A stretch of 64,000 nucleotides of DNA from Dimorphilus gyrociliatus (Eukaryota; Annelida; Polychaeta; Dinophilidae). This document shows, one piece after another, positions 56,790 to 64,000 of this stretch. A model generated the notes under the pieces. The model saw only the letters and a list, made by a program, of their open reading frames with translations, was not told the DNA's origin and did no database searches. The position numbers and the translations under genes were made by a program. Location of the stretch: contig CAJFCJ010000012.1 in assembly GCA_904063045.1 (NCBI GenBank), forward strand, positions 1,488,001 through 1,552,000, written 5' to 3'. How positions within the stretch are numbered: position 1 is the stretch's first letter; every line of letters begins with the position of its first letter.

Positions 56790-59537
56790 TAGTTTTTTTA
56801 CGCTTACTATTTATAAAATGTCGAGAATATCATAAATCTGTTTAGTAGACGCCTTTAAACTATGCTTGAGAGACTTTTGTCCTTCACATTGAATATAAGG
56901 TTTGCAAATAGCGACGCCTGTTGGTATGCTGACATAAATGACAAGGAGACGTTATGTATACGCCTACATTTTAAAAAAAAATATCAATTTCAACGAAACA
57001 TCCTTTACAAATATCACATCAAATAGAACATTTAACGACGCCAATTATATAGAATCCCAGCAAAGCTCAACTTGTTAATTATTTTACGCGATCTATCGAC
57101 CTTAATTTCCATAATACACCTCAAACTGACAGCAAGTCTAATTAATTAAATGAACTCTACTTATTAACTAATTAATGTAGATTACTGTAGTACCTTGAAA
57201 TTTATGTTTGGTAACTGATTTTTTTCATTCAAAGGTAAAAAAGAAAGATGCTTGGGAAGTTAGTTAATCAACTGGCAATTCATTTTCTGCTCTTTTAATT
57301 CCACCTATTTAATGTAAAAATTCGTTCACCCATTACATTAATTGGTTCCGGTAAGGTTCTTCTATTGTAATTGCTTTAAAATTTCCTTAGACATTGATTT
57401 AATCCAGAGTTTTTTCCTGCTTGAAAGATTTTCTCCCAGTAAAGTAAGCCTTTTTAAATAATGGTATGTATCCTTCGAATTGAGTATAAACATATACCAA
57501 ATTGAGAAAGACAGAGAGCGAAAGAGGGATAAGGGACAGATTAATACTTTAGCAAATAAAAATAATGCAGATGGCGTCACTACAATATTGGTGATAAAAT
57601 AATGCTTTGTAGTTTAGTCACGAATAGGGAAGCACCTTCAATTATCAGAGCAGAAAAGTAATTAACGACTCTTTTCTGTTCCTTCTGCTCTCTCCCATCT
57701 ATTATTTTTCTCTAAAACGAATAAAAGAAATATTCGAATTAAGCCATCAAGTCTTATCAAAACAAGCTTACTACACCCAAGAGATACTGGAAGCCAGATG
57801 GTGAAAATTGGCTAAGCCTAATAGTCACAAAGGGACATTAATTTTCCTTAGTAAAGCTGAAAGAACTTCGGCTGGTGCTCACTTGTCTTTTGACTATACT
57901 CCACCCATACTACCTATTCTTTCTTGCAGCGCGTGTCGCACCTGTTCGAAACAAAGCGCCTCAAAACTATACACACTCGAAATACAATCACTTTTCATAC
58001 TCCAGTACACTTTTTTCTTGACATCAAAGCCATTGCTCGATGCATTTTTCCTCTTATAGATTTTTTTCATCTTCCCCGTCTGATCTCTCTTGAACATGTT
58101 GAACAGTTGTTTTATTTTTTAATTTTTTTTTTTTTTGTATTGAAAAAAATTGGCGGATTAACCTCTGTGCCAGCTGCCTGAAATCGAAGTAGACTCTATT
58201 TGTAATTGGTCGCTAATTATCTAGCAAATTATAGTTACAAGAAAGAGAAACCTCTTAAAATACGAGCGGTGAGAAGAAGACGGTAGAAAGCTGACAGATG
58301 AAAGAAACAATTTCGAACGAAGGTCTTCTAAAGGCAGACAAGAAGCTGGAGGGTAAAGGGAAGAGACTAGGAAGATGCTTATCCCTTTTATAACCAGAAA
58401 GGGACTAAGATATTATATAGTGTAGATAAAAAAAGAAGACTGCAAAACGGCTCCTATGCCGTGTTGACCTTATGAACTACGTTGCTGTAGGGCGTCATTT
58501 GTTAATGGATGATTTTCTGCTCGCTTTTCGACACTCTTGATCCGTCAGCAAACTCATTACGCAATTGGAGATGCAATGCTAATTATACGAATAGAAGTCG
58601 AAAAAATCCGATTCATATTCCTCACACGATTTCCAAATGCGTTTCGACCCTTTTTACACATTCGTCGGTGTCCCCACCGGAATTCAGACTGTGGCCACTT
58701 CTCAAATGCTAATTGCTTTTTTTTTTTAAAACAAAGTATCAAATACAGCTAAACTTCAAAGCTATTAATCCTTTAACCTTGAAAGATTAAACAGGTAAAA
58801 ATATGGCTGTCATAAAATAAACACATATGTATATTTAAAGAAAGAACTCCAGTGTAAACGCATAGTTAACATTTATGCATAGAGTATGCGCATAATGTAT
58901 GTATAATGGATGGACGATCAGAGTTATAGTGACCGCCAACTCGTCGCCGACTAATTAAAGTTGACAGGCTAAGAGAATCACACTCTTCACATTATTGCAT
59001 TTCGAATATATTTCATTTTCGTATCCTTTAATGAAAAAACACTACTTCCCTTTCACGCATACTTCGTTCTTTATAAAGCTTCGCTGTATTGGACCGCATG
59101 CCTATTCATTTCATGCTTGGTTTGAAGTGAATATTATATAGTATATATAAATTTATATATATATATACTGTATATATTGTACATCTAAATTGTATATAAT
59201 CTATATTAGTTATACTGTTAGAATACAATATATCTCTATAATGTGGAAGGCATCTGAAAGATATTAAATACAGAGCAGAGGTCGATGGACAAAATCCTCT
59301 TACTGTTGAAAAGAAGTTACAGTTCCCTACCCTGGGTGTATGAAAGAGGGTCATGGTTCGGTCGCACAAGGGCTATCATCTTTTCTTCCTTCTTCCCTTT
59401 TCATCGCTATCGATTATCATCCATTAAACTCTTTCACGCTGCTTTCCGTTCTGCTTATACTAAGGAAAATGTGAAATATTATAATTATTCATAGATAGAT
59501 AGGTAGACAGGCGTACAGAGACTTAGCAAAGAAAAAG

Positions 59538-59583
59538 ATAGAGAGAGAGAGAGAGAGTGGCGGAGGGAGAAAGAGAGAAAGAG
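59538..59583. repeat. GA-rich microsatellite
   Basis: GAGAGA runs with one interruption (GTGGCGGAG), in the gene-free region. Confidence 0.8.
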
Positions 59584-60740
59584 TAAAATGGAGATATATA
59601 AAATGTGTAAAAGGAGAGGAAAAAAAGAGAAAATTTCAAAAAGAAAATCATAAAGAAAGACAAAAAAAATTGAGAAAAAAAAACTCAGCAAAAAAACAAT
59701 GTTCATATGATTATTACCACTGTTATTATTATTATTATTTATGACTATGTAAATTAGTTTACGTGAGTAACGTGACTCTCACACCTGCCATTAGATATAC
59801 AGTTACGTAATTGTGGAATGTAGCGAATGGATAGGAAAATCTATTATTTATATTTTTTCTTCTACTTCTATCTTCCCGCTGACTGATGGTATTCATTTGT
59901 TCAGGCATTGAGTAAAGAATAAGATAGTGGAAGTTTTAAATAGCCCAATTAACTGTACAATTCCGGTTTTCGATCTTTTCTTTATTTACGACCCCTTCGT
60001 CGACAAACAACGTCGCAATATGTGTATCGACGCCGTTCATTGTTCAGCGGCAATATGATGATCAAAAAAAATTGCAGGCGCCTTGATGTCTGTTTTCTGC
60101 CGACTTTATGCACTACATATTGATTTTCAGTTATGTACCTATATTTCCTTTATATCCTCTTTTTCACAATTGGTGTATATGTGAAGAAAACGACGTGTAT
60201 ATAGGCCTGTAAAGTTAGAATTACTCGACATCGTTTGCCACCTGAGCCCATTCCTTCTTCGACTTCTCTCGGAAATTCCCAAAGGGTAGCTCAACAGAAT
60301 AATGCTTTCGTTTTTCCCGTGCCCTTCTACGTCGCCTCTTCTGTCTCAATAACGCCCCTTCCTTCCCTTTCCGCCCTTCCTTTCGATCAGAGTCGTCAGA
60401 AATTAGACGTTTGTTATGTAAGCCTATAGGTAGACAGGTGCAGCAATACTGCTTATTGACGATACTTAATCACGCTTAAAAGCGAAGACGTTTTCCATCT
60501 GCCTTTCTGCACGATTTACTCCTCCATTAGTCTTCCCTCTAATGGGGATTTAAACGAAATAATAGTTGGCCGCGATATAGGCCCTCAAATCAAAAGAGCA
60601 TGCACGTTGCTTTGTTACGCAATATCTAGTAAACGGGTTGAAATCCATTAATCGCAATTGATTCTCTTTCCTATTTATTTTGTTATATTATAAGTTAATT
60701 ACTAATTAAAATTGTCGGTGAAGGAACAAATATCATGCTT

Positions 60741-60783
60741 GCGCGCGGCGCTGAAATCGTTAATGAAAACGCGTGCGCGCGCC
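60741..60783. other. CpG-dense patch in AT-rich sequence
   Basis: GCGCGCGGCGC at 60741-60751 and GCGTGCGCGCGCC at 60771-60783 flank a 19-base AT-rich spacer with TTAATGA. The two arms are roughly complementary. It stands out against the local composition. Confidence 0.6.
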
Positions 60784-61277
60784 AAATCTGGTAAATCATT
60801 CGTCGTCCGAAAATTGAAGGATTCGAATAACTAAGGATTTTCTCGTTTATCTACTAAACTAATCTTTCTATTCATTTGCCTCAGGTAGGATTAATATTCT
60901 ATGGTATTTTTACGGTATATTAACTCGTATTTCGCTGAAATTCGTTTGTTAGTCAGCTTCTTAACGGATTTTCGAGCAATTCTTTTTCTTCGTTCCCGTA
61001 ATCGTTTAAAAATTTCGTTTCTCTTTTGTTTCTTTTATTACTTTATAGTCCTTGTGTCGTATCGATCGAGAATAACATAGAAGAACACCTGAGCACCTTG
61101 CCGGCGACATCTGTAACCTTTCAGACTTTTTTAAGGGAAACAAAAACGGGTAGTTTTTGTCAAAGCATGCCTAATAGGGTACGACCTCTATACTAATTGG
61201 CTGCATTCTCGGTCAATGCTTATCTTTCTATAAATCTTTACATTCCGGCGCACAGCCCCCCGACGGTTCGAATTCTT

Positions 61278-61302
61278 CAACGAGATTATCGTTATCTCGT
61301 TG
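61278..61302. other. Perfect 9-bp inverted repeat, 7-nt loop
   Basis: CAACGAGAT, loop TATCGTT, ATCTCGTTG. No mismatch in the arms. Confidence 0.7.
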
Positions 61303-61360
61303 TTCTTCTCCAATCTGCCGAATGGAACGTGTCCCATTAACAGTCAAATCAAATTATAAA

Positions 61361-61379
61361 TCAGGTCCCGAAGACCTGA
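61361..61379. other. Perfect 7-bp inverted repeat, 5-nt loop
   Basis: TCAGGTC, loop CCGAA, GACCTGA. It lies 58 bases after the hairpin at 61278. Confidence 0.65.
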
Positions 61380-63076
61380 CAACAGTTTTTATACAATACG
61401 TATCGTCAATAAACGGGCAATAAATCGTAATTTATAAAACCCCAAATCGAATAGAAATGTCAACAGCCGAAAGAAGCTTTTCCGCTGTCGTAAAATCCTT
61501 ATGGAAAAGTATTCCCAAGTCGTAGCGTTTTCTTCTATATATAATAAACTTATCTAAAGTCAAACTAAACAAGAAAAACTCTACATCCAATTATTTTCTA
61601 TTTCTTATAAGAAGGTCGTTAAATGAATAAATACTACTTCAGCTATTTCTTTTTCACTCTTGTTTCCTCTGTCTATCTCTATCTCTCTGTTCTCTAAAAA
61701 AGAACAAAATAATTGAACTTTCCGTAGCCCTTGTTCTATTATTTTTAGAACGCAAGTGTAAATACGTATTTCTACTTTTACTACTTTTGTTACAAGTGTG
61801 TGTGTCCACCTTAATCGGATATCGGAAGCGAAATCGAGAGCTGTCAGCCCGAATGGTTATGGATGCGTGTAAATAATGAATATTAACGAACTTGACAAAC
61901 AAATTAAAAACTGAATAACACTTAATAATGATCATAATCTTTTAAGTAAACAAAATTAATGGTAACATCATGTAAAAAATAACCTAAACACACTTTTTTC
62001 CCGCATTTTATTTAATCCTAATAAGATTAGTATGAATGGGAAAATTTTTCCATAGCCGGTTTTTATCGTTTCCTGAGTTGTTTAATACAATATTACAATC
62101 TGCTATTGTTATTTACCTCCCTTTACTCCTCCTCTTTCTCCTCCTCCTGCCTTACCTCCCTCTACTTTCCTCAGTCTGTCTCCTGTTTCTCTCCCTCTCT
62201 CTCTCTTCGCACTCAGCAGAATAATTTTCCTAAATATTCTCATTTACTAAAAGGATAAATACTTACAAATATACTTATCTGTTCCTCTTTTTTTCCATTA
62301 TTAAAATCTTTCTTCCTTGTAGTATTATACATGTTTTTTTGTCACTTAAAGTTATAATTTATGTATAAAGAAGGAAAAAAAACACTATGGACATTTACTT
62401 ACCCGCGTATATTGTTTTAAGAATGTGTACATCAATAATTTATATAGAAATATCGTATACGAACTGCTGCAGCCTGTACATATCCAAAATTCAATTTGTA
62501 CTCAGTATATGCATACAATTCTAATGAATATGTATGCTTTTAACTATTTTATATTTTTATTTGTATATATAAAGTCTGTTTTATGTTTAAATTAGGAATA
62601 GAAATGCATGTAAATACATTTAGAACCGTGTTGAAGATCTAATATTACACTTTGAGTCTTATATCTCTCTTGTTTTGTCACTCAGTCTCTCTGTCTCTCT
62701 GTCTCTCTCTCTCTGCCTCTCCCCTTGCCTGCCTCTACCTCTTTTTTTCTCTTTGTTATATTTACCTCGTCGTAAATAAGATTCTTTGTGTAATAGAAAA
62801 ATTTTCTACCTGAGATTATTGTCTGTTGCTATAGGAACGTGTATATTCACGGAAAGGTCAGATTGCTCATTATTAGAAGGTTTTTATCCACCCTTAAACA
62901 TCTAGAAACTGTTAATTCTACGATCGATCTCATTAAGCTATCTAGGTGTCAAATTTGCGTAGCGTAGGATAAAAAACATGTAATATAAATAAGATTACGG
63001 TTTGGTTTATAATAATATAATTCATTATTTTTAACGGTCTCAAGTGACATTTGGTCGTCGCTCTTCAGCTACTTTA

Positions 63077-63101
63077 GTTTGTCAATTTACTTTTGACAAA
63101 C
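63077..63101. other. Perfect 9-bp inverted repeat, 7-nt loop
   Basis: GTTTGTCAA, loop TTTACTT, TTGACAAAC. The arms contain TGTCA/TGACA, a MEIS/TGIF-type core, in inverted orientation. Confidence 0.65.
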
Positions 63102-64000
63102 CCCGCCTTTCCCTTTCTTCCTGATCAATAAAAGTAGTAAATATGTACATATATGCAGGAGTCAATGTTTATGCGAGAGACCTGACTTTTACGACTTTTC
63201 CCAATTAATAAATTCCACAATTAGAAAGGGCTACCTAGTCGGAGGTCGGCTTTTACAACTGCAATTCGTTTTTTATTTGCTTTTCTCTCGCTAGCAGCTT
63301 TATAAATAATATAGATCATTTTACCACAGTTATTTTTTCGAGTAAACACCCTCCTGGCTTTAAAAGGCAGTCATATTAATTCAATACCTTTACACGCAAT
63401 TAACGTCAGCTTTTCGCCTTATACTTTAAACAAATAGAAAAGAATCTGCTTAATCCATCGCTTTCTCTTTTATGTCTATATTTGTACAGCGTGACGGGTA
63501 CAAGGCACCAGGTGGCGTTCAGTGGGATAATTAGGGGTTAATTTGCGGTTAATCTTTACACTGATCTCTTTACCTTAAGTCGACATGTTTGCGCTTAATT
63601 TTATTATGTTTGTATTCGTTTTCTACAGTTTATTCGCCCAAGTCTGACACGCGTTTTTGGTTTGGGGCTAGAAATAAGAGGGTATGGATAAATAAGTTGA
63701 AAATTGTGTGGGAATGAGAGGATGGGGGGTCGAAGTGGCGCTTGGGAATCGAACTCTTTATTCTAAACGGCTTTAAATAAATCGACAGTCAAATCCATAG
63801 ATAAATAACGGCTGGGAATCGATGTAATTATCAGTCGAGTATCTTATCCCGTACAAAGGAGTTCCGATCTTCCACAAAGACTCACGTAAACATGAAAGGA
63901 ACGGTTGGAAGCACGTAAAATCAACACGATGACCACCGGCAATATAGGAATTTTTTCTATTCGAAAACCGCTATGCCCACTTAATATTACCCTCTAATTC

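Larger units (their letters stand above)
56790..64000. other. 7-kb region without a supportable gene
   Basis: Includes the FAM234-like promoter, then no frame with protein-like composition and splice support on either strand. Low complexity: (GA)n at 59538-59583, CT-rich near 62640-62720 and 62150-62215. GC-richer islands at 59980-60080, 60230-60420, 60740-60790 and 61220-61380 interrupt the AT-rich background. In a window otherwise packed with genes, this is the longest gap; it could be a regulatory region or a long intron of a gene beyond the window edge. Confidence 0.5.

Noticed and set aside
57808..58181. Overlapping ORFs of 83-85 residues on the plus strand
   Set aside because: Low-complexity Phe/Leu/Ser-rich translations with no splice or family support.
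60200..60416. Possible coding exon PPEPIPSSTSLGNSQ... ending at a GTAAGC donor
   Set aside because: The acceptor is weak, the composition is Ser/Pro-rich low complexity, and no partner exon or family match is visible. It remains the best exon candidate in the gene-free region.
61262..61276. tRNA-like GGTTCGAATTC
   Set aside because: No surrounding cloverleaf; it runs into the hairpin at 61278.
63725..63750. tRNA-like T-loop (GTTCGATTC on the minus strand)
   Set aside because: The five-base T-stem does not pair and no D-arm, anticodon arm or acceptor stem fits around it.
1..64000. Transposons, CRISPR arrays, rRNA, bacterial operons
   Set aside because: I looked for transposase or reverse-transcriptase motifs, long terminal repeats, spaced direct repeats and rRNA-like blocks and found none.

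Overview
This is a eukaryotic, almost certainly metazoan, window. It is AT-rich, contains no prokaryotic-style operons, and its genes are split by GT-AG introns, many only 55-75 bases long. Gene content (TRPC channel, RASEF-type Rab, SHOC2, coronin-7, peroxisomal ABCD transporter, amine GPCR, KDM8, PIP4K2, THOC6, FAM234-like protein) is that of a bilaterian. Very short introns and about 18 protein genes in the first 57 kb point to a compact invertebrate genome. A small-genome annelid such as Dimorphilus is my best guess, but that is inference. Exon boundaries were set by hand from splice signals, reading-frame phase and protein-family continuity; for every multi-exon model the summed exon length is a multiple of three.

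Layout. 0.4-2.6 kb (+): 3' part of a very acidic Glu-rich protein. 4.5-8.8 kb (+): TRPC channel. 9.8-10.4 kb (-): unknown helical protein. 11.4-14.1 kb (+): degenerate protein kinase. 16.6-18.1 kb (+): sedoheptulokinase. 19.1-21.4 kb (-): RASEF-like EF-hand/coiled-coil/Rab protein. 22.8-26.0 kb (+): SHOC2. 26.6-28.8 kb (+): secreted protein with four kringle-like domains and a phosphodiesterase-like domain. 29.1-33.5 kb (-): coronin-7, 14 exons. 35.4-38.0 kb (+): ABCD1/2-type transporter. 39.0-40.4 kb (-): DegT/DnrJ-type PLP enzyme. 41.6-42.6 kb (-): 5-HT7-like receptor. 44.0-45.2 kb (-): KDM8/JMJD5. 45.7-47.7 kb (-): PIP4K2 with a tandem pair of alternative exons. 47.9-48.9 kb: two small unknown genes. 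50.4-51.8 kb (-): a ten-exon secreted EGF-like protein whose exons are all too short to stand out as open frames. 52.3-53.3 kb (-): THOC6. 54.1-56.8 kb (-): FAM234-like membrane protein. 56.8-64.0 kb: 7 kb with no supportable gene, but with hairpins and a CpG-rich patch.

The genes do not form one pathway; they are ordinary neighbours in a dense genome. Loose themes are membrane signalling (TRPC, GPCR, PIP4K2, RASEF, SHOC2) and secreted modular proteins (kringle enzyme, EGF protein). The most interesting observation is the PIP4K2 exon pair. Both exons encode the same segment of the kinase fold, including the nucleotide-binding loop and its lysine, with equal phase and clearly different sequence. 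Spliced exclusively, they would give two isoforms that differ at the ATP site.
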